Assembly: GCA_021737645.1 (NCBI GenBank)
Contig: JAIPDO010000010.1
Location: forward strand, 19,551 to 83,550
DNA length: 64,000 nucleotides
From: Desulfarculaceae bacterium
GTDB lineage: Bacteria; Desulfobacterota; Desulfarculia; Desulfarculales; Desulfarculaceae
Direction of reading: 5' to 3'
The notes under the pieces were generated by a model that worked only from the letters and a program-made list of their open reading frames with translations, did no database searches and was not told where the DNA came from. Positions 33,686 to 42,406 of this stretch are shown one piece after another (position 1 is the first letter of the stretch; each line of letters begins with the position of its first letter). The position numbers and the translations under genes are program-made.

Positions 33686-35338
33686 ATGCCTAAAAACCTT
33701 CCCCCAGGCCCTGTGGGCAATGGCTCTCCGGAGCGCGAGCATCCCATGCTTCTTGCGCTTTTGATCGCCAATAGAGAAAAGCTGCTGGAGGAGTTGCGTC
33801 GCCGGCTGGAGGGATGCCTGCCGTCTGAATACTATTTCATGATCCTATTCAACCCCAAGGGCCGCCAACGCACCCGAAAATACTTTGATGCGTTTTTCAG
33901 GGCCCTAGGCGGGGATCTGGCCTCGTTCATAAAAGACCAGGAGCTGATCGGTTATAAAAGAGCTGTCGAGGGGTACCCCTTGGAAGGCGTTTTGGGATTC
34001 ACCCTCAGCTTTAAAAGCGTACTTTGGGATTTCATCGGCAAGCACAACCGCGACGCTCTCAGCGAAGATCAGCGCATATCGGTTGACGAGGTTTTTTACC
34101 TGCACAGCATTCTGGACCAATCATATTATTCCCTGAGCCGCTCCTTCATAATCACCCGCGACGAAATCATCAACAAGCGGCGCAAGCAACTGCACGAACT
34201 GCACGTCTTCGCCGGCGAGGTCGTCTCCATCTTCGATGAACAATTGCTTTGGGAGCCGGTGATGCGGGGAGTGGAAAGCCTCTTCGGCCTGCGGGTGCAG
34301 GTGATACTGGAGCCACGCGACACCTATTCCCTGGCACCCCCGGAGACCCCCAGGACTCTGGGCTCGCCGCTTAAAAACCCCTTGGCCAAAGAGCTCGTCT
34401 GCTTGGCGCGGGACAAGAACCAGGCCTTGGCGGCCACCCCGTCAAAAAGCTTTGTCTCTTTTGAGGACCGGGCTAGCCAGGATGATTATTTGTGCGTATG
34501 CCTTCCGGTGCCCAGCCACTCTCGCCAGGGGAAGGTGCTTTTGCTGTTGCACGATCAAGGGGAGCCATTCACCTTTGAGCGCTTTGACAGAAACCTTTTG
34601 TCCCAGTTCGTCTATTTCACCGGCTCGGTCCTAGTCAACTGCAGCATGGTGTCGGAGTTGGCCGAAAAGCGTGAATACCTCTCCAGCCTGACCTCCACCC
34701 TGTTTACGATTCAAGAGAACGAGCGCAAGCGCATCGCAGCCGACATTCACGACGTTCTAACTCAGGCCCTCAGCGGCATCGGTTTTAAGCTGATCCTGTG
34801 CCAAGAACTCATGGACAAGCAGCCGCAGCGTCTGGGTGAGGAACTGACCCGCCTGGTGCACAACGTCAACGAGGCCCTGCGGCACTCGCGGCATCTTGTA
34901 AGCAATCTGCGGCCCACCATCCTGGACAACTTGGGCATAGTGGCTGCTCTGAACAAAACCGTAAACGATTTTGAAGAAAGCTCCGGGGTGGATATAGAGT
35001 TCAGCTCTCCACCTCACATAGACCTGCCTACCGGTGCGGACATATCCATTTTTCGTATTCTGCAAGAGTCGCTGCACAACATCATGAAGCACGCCAATGC
35101 CAACCAAGTCCGGGTGGACCTCACCGTGCGGCCGGATCGAAAATTGGAAATGCTCATCGATGATGACGGCGACGGCTTTGATCCCCGCCGGCGGGTCAGC
35201 GGCCTGGGGTTGATGTTGATGAGGGAACGTGCGGTCAACTTGGGTGGTGAAATGCACCTGAAGTCATCACCCGGCAACGGAACCATCATAAAAATTGTGC
35301 TTCCCGTGGGCGGAGACAGACGCAATGGTCCCGATTAG
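33686..35338 (+). CDS. Soluble sensor histidine kinase, NarX/DegS type, RsbRD-like N-terminus
   Basis: About 550 residues and no membrane helix. Residues about 25-150 (LLIANREKLLEELRRRLEGC, LASFIKDQELIGYKRAVEGYPLEGVLGF) resemble the RsbRD/co-antagonist helical sensor domain. A GAF-like region follows (about 190-330). The HisKA_3 H-box is ERKRIAADIHDVLTQALSG, and the ATPase has FRILQESLHNIMKHANANQV and GLGLMLMRERA. The kinase pairs with the NarL-type regulator whose gene overlaps its end by 14 bases. The start (ATG 33686 or TTG 33677) has no clear ribosome site. A cytoplasmic signal, perhaps a pathway CoA ester, is likely sensed. Confidence 0.9.
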   Translation: MPKNLPPGPVGNGSPEREHPMLLALLIANREKLLEELRRRLEGCLPSEYYFMILFNPKGRQRTRKYFDAFFRALGGDLASFIKDQELIGYKRAVEGYPLEGVLGFTLSFKSVLWDFIGKHNRDALSEDQRISVDEVFYLHSILDQSYYSLSRSFIITRDEIINKRRKQLHELHVFAGEVVSIFDEQLLWEPVMRGVESLFGLRVQVILEPRDTYSLAPPETPRTLGSPLKNPLAKELVCLARDKNQALAATPSKSFVSFEDRASQDDYLCVCLPVPSHSRQGKVLLLLHDQGEPFTFERFDRNLLSQFVYFTGSVLVNCSMVSELAEKREYLSSLTSTLFTIQENERKRIAADIHDVLTQALSGIGFKLILCQELMDKQPQRLGEELTRLVHNVNEALRHSRHLVSNLRPTILDNLGIVAALNKTVNDFEESSGVDIEFSSPPHIDLPTGADISIFRILQESLHNIMKHANANQVRVDLTVRPDRKLEMLIDDDGDGFDPRRRVSGLGLMLMRERAVNLGGEMHLKSSPGNGTIIKIVLPVGGDRRNGPD

Positions 35339-35984
35339 AGTATTGATAGTTGACGACCACAGCATCGTACGCGAAGGGCTCAAAGCTCTACTGGAATTGG
35401 AGCCTGACATATGCGTGGTGGATGAGTCCAACAACGCCATGGACGCCATGAGAAAGGCAGAGCAGTGTTCTCCGGACTTGGTGCTTATGGATCTCAAGAT
35501 GCCCGGCCTTTCGGGCATTGAGGCTTGCCGCCTTATCAAGAAAAACAGCCCTCACATAAAAGTGGTGTTGTTGACCAACTACGAGGACAAGGAGTTCGTG
35601 CACGAGGCGCTGAATGCCCAGGCCGACGGATATGTGCTCAAGAATGTTAAAAAGGGCGACCTGGCCATGATAATCAAGACCACCATGCAGGGCGGGGCTT
35701 ACCTGGACCCCATGGTGACCCGCAAGGCGTTGGACCGCCTTGCCGCCTGTAGTGATGATGACTCACCCCCAGCGGACCAGCCCAAGCTGACGCAAAGAGA
35801 GCTACAGATTCTCCTGGAGGTGGTAAGCGGAGCCAGCAACAAAGAGATCGCCCAGCACATCAACCTGTCCCTGGACACGGTCAAGAGCCATTTGAAAAAT
35901 ATCTATGGCAAGTTGGGAGTGCGCAGCCGATCACAAGCGATCAAAGTGGCCTTGGAGCTCAAGCTGATAAGCATGCCTATGTGA
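35325..35984 (+). CDS. NarL/LuxR-family response regulator
   Basis: A 219-residue regulator. Receiver: acidic pair VDDHSIVREGL, phospho-acceptor LMDLKMPG, Thr-like in LLTNYEDKEF and Lys in VLKNVKKGD. A LuxR-type HTH follows (LTQRELQILLEVVSGASNKE, SLDTVKSHLKNIYGKLGV). ATG 35325 overlaps the kinase gene and has GGAGA before it. It is the best candidate to bind the AAAGGGTGA boxes of the two modules close by. Confidence 0.95.
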   Translation: MVPIRVLIVDDHSIVREGLKALLELEPDICVVDESNNAMDAMRKAEQCSPDLVLMDLKMPGLSGIEACRLIKKNSPHIKVVLLTNYEDKEFVHEALNAQADGYVLKNVKKGDLAMIIKTTMQGGAYLDPMVTRKALDRLAACSDDDSPPADQPKLTQRELQILLEVVSGASNKEIAQHINLSLDTVKSHLKNIYGKLGVRSRSQAIKVALELKLISMPM

Positions 35985-36649
35985 CCCAAAGGCCGGCGCT
36001 CACCCGTGTTTTCGTGACCAGGAAAATGCAACGTCACCTCCCGCCTCTCTCTTGAAACCTACCCGCCTAACAAAGTGTCCATTGAAGCTGGGCAGGGTCA
36101 CGCCCGAGTCGCCCGCTATCTAATTCAGCGTTCTAAGGAGCTGTCTAACAACGGTTCAAATCGGGACAGGAAGAATTTACATTCCGTGTTCGAGTGGGGT
36201 CATAAGTTCCTCCCCCCCTGCCCCAACCCTGTAGCTACTATTCCGGCCTTACCGCATAAGACAAGACAGCTATACACGCCCTGCAGGCAAGATGTATTGA
36301 GGGTCATGGAGTCCGTCCCTGCGGGTCACATACCAGCGATACAGCTTGACCCTGCAAAGTCCTAGTTAGATCATGTTTTCTGGAAAACTAATTAGGAGGT
36401 CGCTGCTGTCAGCGCGATTCAGGCAGTTTGCAACCAGCTCTCGGTTCGCCAATCCTGGTGGCGGCCCACTTGGGTCTTGTAGGCAAGCCTCCAGAATGCT
36501 GGTTACGCGGGAGAGTTCCGCTGCCCTTTGGTACATTGATCGGGGGCAGCTCAAGGGTAAGCATCTCAGTTGAGAGAAGGACTCTATTGGAAAAAGCCAA
36601 TCTCGCCCGAACGCTTTGACGACGTGCAACGATTAAGGCATAGCCATCT
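35985..36649. other. Long intergenic region without a recognisable gene
   Basis: About 665 bases of lower GC. The ORFs listed here (for example 36075-36365, 36366-36629, 36428-36619) overlap each other on both strands, have no ribosome sites and no family resemblance I can name. It may hold decayed sequence, like the other gaps of the 36-44 kb region. No tRNA or strong hairpin seen. Confidence 0.5.
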
Positions 36650-37420
36650 TCACAATACCCCGTATCCCATGCTTCGCGATACTTCCTTCGCCCCCTTTCG
36701 TATGATCACGGCCAACTCGTCCTGCTTAAGCGGGGTGATGCGCGAAATAGGCACCGAAATACTCATGGCCGCAATAACCTTGCCGGTCTGGTTGTATATG
36801 GGGGCCGAGACGCACCTGACGTCGGTGTTGGATTCACAATCGTCGTAGGACAGGCCCCGCTTGCGGATGACCGTCAGCTCGTGCTTGAGCTGGGCCAAGG
36901 AGACAATGCTGTTCTCGGTCATCCTTTCTAGCTGTACCCGGCCGTGGTAGAGTTCGTCGATCTCCTGGTCGGACAGGCCGGAAAGCATCATCTTGCCCAC
37001 GGCGGTGCAATGAGCCGGCAGCCGAGAGCCCACCCGCGAGATCAGGCGCACCATCTTGGAGCAGTCCACCTTGGCCACGAATACCGCCTCGGTTCCGTCC
37101 AGGATGGCCATCTGCACCGTCTCGTCGCAATTGGCCACGATCTCCTCGGCCACCTTGCGCCCCTCGCTAATCAAATCCATCTTGGCCGCGTAGACGTTGC
37201 CCAGCTCCAAGACCTTGGGGCCCAGAAACACCTTGTTGAAATGCTTCACATCCCGCCGCAGATAGCCGACGTGCAGCAAGGTGTTCACCAGCTCGTGAGC
37301 GGTGGTGCGCGGCAAGCCCAGGCGCTCGACAATCTCCGGGACCGACAGAGGGCACTGCTCAGCCAGAAAAAGCTCCAGAACGTTGAGGGCTCGGGCTACC
37401 GACGGAATTACGCGCGGCAA
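36650..37420 (-). CDS. IclR-family transcriptional regulator
   Basis: A 256-residue regulator with the N-terminal winged helix (PSVARALNVLELFLAEQCPLSV, LGLPRTTAHELVNTLLHVGYL) and the GAF-like effector domain (ISRVGSRLPAHCTAVGKMML, GLSYDDCESNTDVRCVSAPI), both typical. The start codon is TTG at 37420, preceded by GGATGG. It is divergent from the second TRAP operon and is its likely regulator, with an organic acid as effector. Confidence 0.93.
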   Translation of the reverse strand: MPRVIPSVARALNVLELFLAEQCPLSVPEIVERLGLPRTTAHELVNTLLHVGYLRRDVKHFNKVFLGPKVLELGNVYAAKMDLISEGRKVAEEIVANCDETVQMAILDGTEAVFVAKVDCSKMVRLISRVGSRLPAHCTAVGKMMLSGLSDQEIDELYHGRVQLERMTENSIVSLAQLKHELTVIRKRGLSYDDCESNTDVRCVSAPIYNQTGKVIAAMSISVPISRITPLKQDELAVIIRKGAKEVSRSMGYGVL

Positions 37421-37692
37421 TTATCCATCCATTTCAAGTAGATGTTCCGGGCAAACGGTAAGGCAACCATAGCAGACCACCGTATCCCAGTAAAACACGG
37501 TCCAATCCGAAATGTCAAGCATTATGCGAAATACCGAACTGAATTTGTCATTCGGATCTATAGCAATAAATGCGGTAAATCAAGCAGATTGTTGTTTACA
37601 CTCGATTGCTGGATTTGCTATTTTGTCTGAAATGCGGGGCAACGTTCATAATCCCGAACAATAGCCAGCCAGTGGTGGCACGGGCCGGCCAA

Positions 37693-37896
37693 CTCTGCCG
37701 CGTGTTTGCGCTTTGCGAGGTCTTTGACGGTAGAACTTGGAGACTCAGCCCCATGCCGGAAAAGGGGCCCGTAAAGCCTTACCTGGAGGTGCAAGGCAGG
37801 TTCAAGGCCTTGGGGCCCGAGACCAAGGCGGAGTTTCAGCGAAACGTGGACAGGAGTTGGCAGAGCCTGACCCGAAAATGCGACATTGCCGTGTGA
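37693..37896 (+). pseudogene. Remnant: C-terminus of a 2-oxoacid:ferredoxin oxidoreductase beta subunit
   Basis: The frame ALCEVFDGRTWRLS to PVKPYLEVQGRFKALG, then FQRNVDRSW, matches the last 55-60 residues of PorB/VorB-type beta subunits (usual form ...PVEEYLKxQGRFRHL...). There is no thiamine-diphosphate domain upstream, and the frame begins in AT-rich sequence without a ribosome site. It is a 3' leftover of a deleted gene between the IclR gene and the second TRAP operon. The 37421-37692 gap before it holds no gene. Confidence 0.6.
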
Positions 37897-38012
37897 TCCG
37901 GAAAAGTTATCTTCTTTGCTCGCCCATCTTGGTTAAAAGCTTCCCGGTCAAAGGTTAACGGAAAACGGACAACCGCAACAAAAGGAACGAAAACCAAAAA
38001 GGGGAGGAGCAA

Positions 38013-39083
38013 ATGGCAACCAAAAAGACAATCAGGGGCTTTGGGGTGTTGGCCATGGCGGTGGCCGCCTTGTTATTGACGGGCTCACCGAGGGCGATCG
38101 CGGCCGACGAGGTCATCAAGATGACCATGGCTCACGCCGACGTGGCCGACCCCACCCAGTACGTGCACGCGGGCGCGGTGGCTTTCAAGGAGTACGTGGA
38201 GAAGGCCTCCAACGGCAATATCCAGGTGACCATCAGCGCGGGCGGCGCCCTGGGCAACACTGCCTCGCTGCAAGAGATGACCATGACCGGTGAGGTGCAG
38301 GCTTCCACCTCCCACACCGAAGGCACTATCGCCATCATCTATCCTAACATCCAGTGCCTTTCCATCCCGTATCTGTTCCAGAACGTGGACCAGGCCCTGG
38401 AGGTCTTCCGGGGTAAATTCGGTCAGGCGCTGTTCGAGGACATGCGCAAGCAGACCGGCATCCGGGTGATCGGCATCTGGGACAACGGCGGCTTCCGCAA
38501 CTTCACCAACAACAAGCGCGAGGTTCGCACTCCCAAGGACATGAAAGGCCTGACTATCCGCACCATGGACAACCCTGCCCACATGGAGATCGTGCGCTCC
38601 CTGGGGGCCAAGCCCATTCCAATCTCTTGGGCCGAGCTATACACCGCCCTGCAGACCGGCGTGGTGGATGGTGAGGAAAACTCGATCCCCACCTTCCTTT
38701 TGGGTTCCCTGCAAGAGGTGCAGAAGTATATGGTTATGGACGGCCACGTCTATAGCCAGCTGCACATGTTCGTCAACGACAAGTGGTTCAACGGCCTGCC
38801 CAAGAAGTATCAGGAGATCATCCTGCAGGGCGGCCAGGCGGCGGGTTACGCCGGCCAGCGGGCCAACCGGGTCTACCGCGACATCGGCCGGGGGATCTGC
38901 ATCAAAGCGGGAGTGCAGTTCTATGACCCAACTCCGGCTGAGATCGCTCAATTCAAGGCTCTGGCACAACCGCCGGTAACCAAGTTCATCCGCGAGAAGG
39001 GTGTCAAGGACCCCAAGTGGGTGGACGATATCCTGGTGGCCTCAGACCAGGCCCTGATCAAGCTGGGTTACAAGAAGAAGTAA
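38013..39083 (+). CDS. dctP: TRAP substrate-binding protein (DctP), second system
   Basis: A 356-residue periplasmic receptor with a Sec signal peptide (GFGVLAMAVAALLLTGSPRAIAA). Conserved DctP features are KMTMAHADVADPTQYVHAGA, SAGGALGNTASLQEMTMTGE, MKGLTIRTMDNPAHMEIVRS and YTALQTGVVDGEENSIP (the substrate-carboxylate Arg region and the EN motif). GGGGAGG precedes the ATG. It heads a rightward operon with dctQ and dctM. Confidence 0.95.
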   Translation: MATKKTIRGFGVLAMAVAALLLTGSPRAIAADEVIKMTMAHADVADPTQYVHAGAVAFKEYVEKASNGNIQVTISAGGALGNTASLQEMTMTGEVQASTSHTEGTIAIIYPNIQCLSIPYLFQNVDQALEVFRGKFGQALFEDMRKQTGIRVIGIWDNGGFRNFTNNKREVRTPKDMKGLTIRTMDNPAHMEIVRSLGAKPIPISWAELYTALQTGVVDGEENSIPTFLLGSLQEVQKYMVMDGHVYSQLHMFVNDKWFNGLPKKYQEIILQGGQAAGYAGQRANRVYRDIGRGICIKAGVQFYDPTPAEIAQFKALAQPPVTKFIREKGVKDPKWVDDILVASDQALIKLGYKKK

Positions 39084-39092
39084 TCGGTATCC

Positions 39093-39131
39093 GGTTTGCC
39101 CGGCCCTGCCGAACGCTCGGCCGGGCAAACC
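39093..39131 (+). other. Intercistronic stem-loop between dctP and dctQ (second TRAP operon)
   Basis: A perfect 13-bp stem GGTTTGCCCGGCC / GGCCGGGCAAACC with a 13-base loop starts 10 bases after the dctP stop, without a T-run. It probably protects the dctP mRNA or partly terminates, giving more receptor than permease. Confidence 0.75.
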
Positions 39132-39232
39132 TGATCGACTAACGACGACCGGGCCTGGATTTGAGCACAGCCCTCAAATTGTCTTCTTAGCATTAGCTGG
39201 TTAACATGCTTCTGGTATAGCCGGAGGGTGCA

Positions 39233-39775
39233 GTGAACCTTCACCGTATTCTGGAACGTATGAGTTCGGTGGCGAATAACGCCGCGGCTCGTACGGCCAT
39301 CTTCCTATTTATGGTCATGACGCTGATTGTCTGGGCCCAGATATTCTACCGCTTCATTTTGGGCGGCGGCATAGTCTGGGCGGAAGAAGTCGCCAAATTC
39401 CTGATGGTCTGGATGGCTTTGTTGGGGGCGGCGGTCCTCTATTATGAAGGGGGCCATATAGCGATCAACTTTTTAATTGCCCGCCGTCCCGGCCTCCGAT
39501 ACATCCATATGTTCCATGCACTCCTGGCCACCGCTCTTTTCGCCTTGTTGATTTATTATGGCATCAACTATGCCACCTTCGGCTTGAGATTGATATCGCC
39601 CGCCAGCGGAATACAAAAGTTCTGGCCTTACCTGGCCATTCCGGTCGGCGGCGGTTTTCTGTTATTTCAAAGTATGATCCGTTTTATTCAACTTGCGCTT
39701 GGTTATGACCAGGGCCACCCGCCCCAGGAGCACGCCTGCGATGAAGAGACAGCGGGAAAGGAGTCGGTCAGATGA
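39233..39775 (+). CDS. dctQ: TRAP transporter small permease (DctQ), second system
   Basis: A 180-residue four-helix protein with the DctQ pattern WAEEVAKFLMVWMALLGAAVLYYEGGHIAI. GTG start 39233 follows GGAGG at 6 bases. The stop overlaps the DctM start by 4 bases (ATGA). Confidence 0.93.
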   Translation: MNLHRILERMSSVANNAAARTAIFLFMVMTLIVWAQIFYRFILGGGIVWAEEVAKFLMVWMALLGAAVLYYEGGHIAINFLIARRPGLRYIHMFHALLATALFALLIYYGINYATFGLRLISPASGIQKFWPYLAIPVGGGFLLFQSMIRFIQLALGYDQGHPPQEHACDEETAGKESVR

Positions 39776-41058
39776 CGGCCATAATCATGTTCAGCTTAAT
39801 GATTTTTCTGCTCTTGGCCGGATTGCCGGTGGCCATAATGCTGGGTGTTGTGTCCACCGCTTGGGTGATGGCGGCCGGCAGTTCCATAGAGATGATCGCC
39901 TCTCGCATGTATGCCGGCATAAACCTGTTCGTGCTCATGGCGATCCCCTTCTTCTGCCTGGCCGGCGAGATCATGAACCGCTGCGGCATAACCGACCGCT
40001 TGATCAAGTTCGTTGACTTCCTTATCGGCCGGGTGCGGGGAGGCTTGGCGCAAGCAAACATCTTCAGCAGCCTTTTGTTCGCAGGCATCACCGGCGCGGC
40101 CGTTGCCGATGTGTCTGCCCTGGGTTCGGTGTTTATCCCTGCCATGGAAAAACAGGGCTACACCCGCAGGTTTTCGGCCATGATCACCGCCGCCAGCTCT
40201 ATCATTGGGCCGATCATACCGCCCAGCATCATCGTGGTGGTCTACGGTGCGGTCACCGGGGTTTCGGTGGGAACGCTCTTTGCGGCCTGCATGATCCCGG
40301 GTGTGATTGTGGGACTTAGCATGAGCGCCTTTGTGGCGTTGATGGCACGCAAGCGGGGGTTCCCCAAGATCGAGGAGCCATTTGAACTGAAGGGCTTTGT
40401 CCTGTGCCTGAAAGATTCCATTTTGGCCCTGATCATGCCTTTGATAATCATCGGAGGAATCTTCTCCGGGGTGTTCACTCCCACGGAGGCGGCGGCGGTA
40501 TCGGTTTTTTACGCCTTGCTGATCGGGGCCGTGGTCTACCGCACCGTAACGGTCAACAGCGTAATAAAATCTACTTACAACGCCATGCGCACCTCGGCCA
40601 TGCTCTTTTTCATCATCGGCTTCGCCAACATCCTGGGTTGGGTCATCGCGCGGGTGCAGCTGCCCGAGGCGATCGCTAGCTTCATGCTTTCTTTGAGCAG
40701 CAATCCCACGATTCTGCTGCTGCTGGTCCTGGGGCTGTTGCTCTTCGTGGGCACCTGGCTGGAGATCACCGCCAGCTGCATCATCCTGGCTCCAATTCTT
40801 TCGCCGGTCATGGTGCAGGTCGGCATCCACCCGGTTCACTTCGCGGTGGTCATGATCGTTGCGCTAAACGTTGGGCTTATTACGCCGCCGCTGGGCGTGG
40901 CCCTCTTTGCTGCGGTGGGCGTGGGCCGAGTGCCCTTTGAAGAGTTGGTCAGAGAGCTGTGGCCATTTTTTATCCTCGACGTCTTAACGCTGCTGCTTTT
41001 GGTTTTCATCCCGGAGCTATCGTTGATGGTTCCGCGGGCGCTAGGGTTCATACAGTAG
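39772..41058 (+). CDS. dctM: TRAP transporter large permease (DctM), second system
   Basis: A 428-residue membrane protein. Signatures are ITGAAVADVSALGSVFIPAM, IIGPIIPPSIIVVVYGAVTG and FTPTEAAAVSVFYA; the end has NVGLITPPLGVALFAAVGV. Forms the importer with DctP and DctQ. The substrate may be processed by the unknown protein and alcohol dehydrogenase downstream. Confidence 0.95.
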   Translation: MTAIIMFSLMIFLLLAGLPVAIMLGVVSTAWVMAAGSSIEMIASRMYAGINLFVLMAIPFFCLAGEIMNRCGITDRLIKFVDFLIGRVRGGLAQANIFSSLLFAGITGAAVADVSALGSVFIPAMEKQGYTRRFSAMITAASSIIGPIIPPSIIVVVYGAVTGVSVGTLFAACMIPGVIVGLSMSAFVALMARKRGFPKIEEPFELKGFVLCLKDSILALIMPLIIIGGIFSGVFTPTEAAAVSVFYALLIGAVVYRTVTVNSVIKSTYNAMRTSAMLFFIIGFANILGWVIARVQLPEAIASFMLSLSSNPTILLLLVLGLLLFVGTWLEITASCIILAPILSPVMVQVGIHPVHFAVVMIVALNVGLITPPLGVALFAAVGVGRVPFEELVRELWPFFILDVLTLLLLVFIPELSLMVPRALGFIQ

Positions 41059-41201
41059 ATGCTACCTTGCTGGCCTGGAGCGCCGGCCGCACAACTTCTG
41101 GCCATGGCCTGGGCGGACGGCGCGGGCAGGCGAGTACTTTAAAAATGGCGCAAGAGATTGACCGAACGTTTACATGGTCAAGCTGAAGGGAGATTTTATT
41201 C

Positions 41202-42080
41202 ATGTTCTACCCAGTAGAATTGCCCCAACCCAGCCCGGACAAGAAGCAAGCCGCCGCCCTGGTGGTGTTGAGTCCCGCCCAGTCCCGCCGTCTGGTCGCC
41301 AAAGGCGCCATTGCCAGCCCCATCTTCCAAAAGGCTTACAGGGATGGGATGGTCATCATCGGACGCGGGATCACCAACGCCTACGTGTGTGAGGAACTGT
41401 TCGGCATAACCATCGCCAACAAGGCCAACCAGACCGTGGGCCTTGTGGCCGGGGGGGCTACCAACAACGCCCTCACCCCTCCTCCCTGCACCTGGCATGT
41501 CGTCGACAAGGGCAAGGTGCTGGAGAACGCAGACTCCAACGTGGAGGTCGGCAAGTTCACCGAGGGCGATGTGGTGCTCAAGGGAGCCAACGCCATCGAC
41601 CATACCGGCCTGACCGGCACCTATGCCTCATCCCTGAAGTGCGGCACCATGGGGGCGATGTGGCCTTATCTCACGCCGAGGGGCGGCCAGTTCATCGTCC
41701 CAGTCAGCCTGGAGAAGATGGTGCCCTGCGTGATGACCGCCGCGCAACACAGCGGCGTTTATCATTTTGACAAGTCAACCGGATTACCCGCCAAGATCGT
41801 GCTTCTGCCGGAAGCCAAGGCCGTAACCGAGATCGAGGCCCTGGCGATATTATGCGGGGTGAAGGCTTATCAGATAGGTGCCGGCGGGGTCGCGGGCTCG
41901 GAGGGCTCAGTGCACCTGGCCATTGAAGGCGATGAGGACAAGGTGAACCTTGCGTTTGACTTGTGCGTCTCGCTGAAGAACGAGCCGCCGGTGGGCATGC
42001 CCGAGGTATCCCTGATTGGCGATCCGGCTGATTATCAGTTTGACTCGCAAACTCAATTGGGGTTGGGCAAAGGGGTGTAG
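41202..42080 (+). CDS. Unrecognised 292-residue cytoplasmic protein
   Basis: I do not recognise this protein. It has good codon structure, a ribosome site (AAGGGAG) 9 bases before ATG, and no signal peptide or membrane helix. It is Gly/Ala-rich with loops such as VIIGRGITNAYVCEEL, TVGLVAGGATNNAL, GDVVLKGANAIDHTGLTGTY and AYQIGAGGVAGSEGSVHLAI. GDVVLKGANAID faintly recalls NagB/CoA-transferase-fold proteins (LUD or CoA-transferase families), but that is a guess. It lies 143 bases after dctM, so a role in handling the imported compound is likely. Confidence 0.65.
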   Translation: MFYPVELPQPSPDKKQAAALVVLSPAQSRRLVAKGAIASPIFQKAYRDGMVIIGRGITNAYVCEELFGITIANKANQTVGLVAGGATNNALTPPPCTWHVVDKGKVLENADSNVEVGKFTEGDVVLKGANAIDHTGLTGTYASSLKCGTMGAMWPYLTPRGGQFIVPVSLEKMVPCVMTAAQHSGVYHFDKSTGLPAKIVLLPEAKAVTEIEALAILCGVKAYQIGAGGVAGSEGSVHLAIEGDEDKVNLAFDLCVSLKNEPPVGMPEVSLIGDPADYQFDSQTQLGLGKGV

Positions 42081-42129
42081 CAGGTTGGGCCGGGCCTCGG
42101 CCATGCTCTCCCAGACCGCGGAGTAGGAC

Positions 42130-42264
42130 TTGCCCCGATCCGGCAACGACCGTGTAAAGAGTCTGGAAAAGGGCCTCAGGCTGTTGCTTCTCCTTAGTGA
42201 GCAAGGCGAGGCGGTGAACCTCGACCAGATCACCCTGGCTTCGGGTCTCAAAAAAACCGCATCA
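42130..42264 (+). pseudogene. Remnant: IclR-family HTH N-terminus
   Basis: NDRVKSLEKGLRLLLLLSEQ followed by VNLDQITLASGLKKTAS is the first half of an IclR winged helix (usual form VxSLERALxLLELL...LSLSELARATGLPKST). It stops being IclR-like at the recognition helix, and the frame soon turns into unrelated residues. No effector domain follows. Confidence 0.6.
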
Positions 42265-42266
42265 GT

Positions 42267-42404
42267 TTTGACACCGGCTTTTTGGGGGTGTCGGAGATCT
42301 TCTTCGGCGGGGTGCTGTTGGTGAGGATCATCTTCCTGCCCAAGGGGATCGTGGGAAACTTCTCCGAATGGCTAAATAAGAAATTTGGCGTAGCAAGGAG
42401 TTGA
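42267..42404 (+). pseudogene. Remnant: C-terminus of a LivM/LivH-type permease
   Basis: In a second frame FDTGFLGVSEIFFGGVLLVR continues to IFLPKGIVGNFSEWLNKKFG and stops at 42402-42404. This resembles the last helix and LxPxGIxG tail of branched-chain amino acid ABC permeases. It adjoins the IclR remnant directly and ends inside the alcohol dehydrogenase ribosome site, so the dehydrogenase may once have followed a Liv operon. Confidence 0.5.
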
Positions 42405-42406
42405 GC

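Noticed and set aside
36075-36629. Several 60-97 residue ORFs between the NarL regulator and IclR genes
   Set aside because: They overlap on both strands, lack ribosome sites and show no recognisable family; treated as non-coding or decayed sequence.
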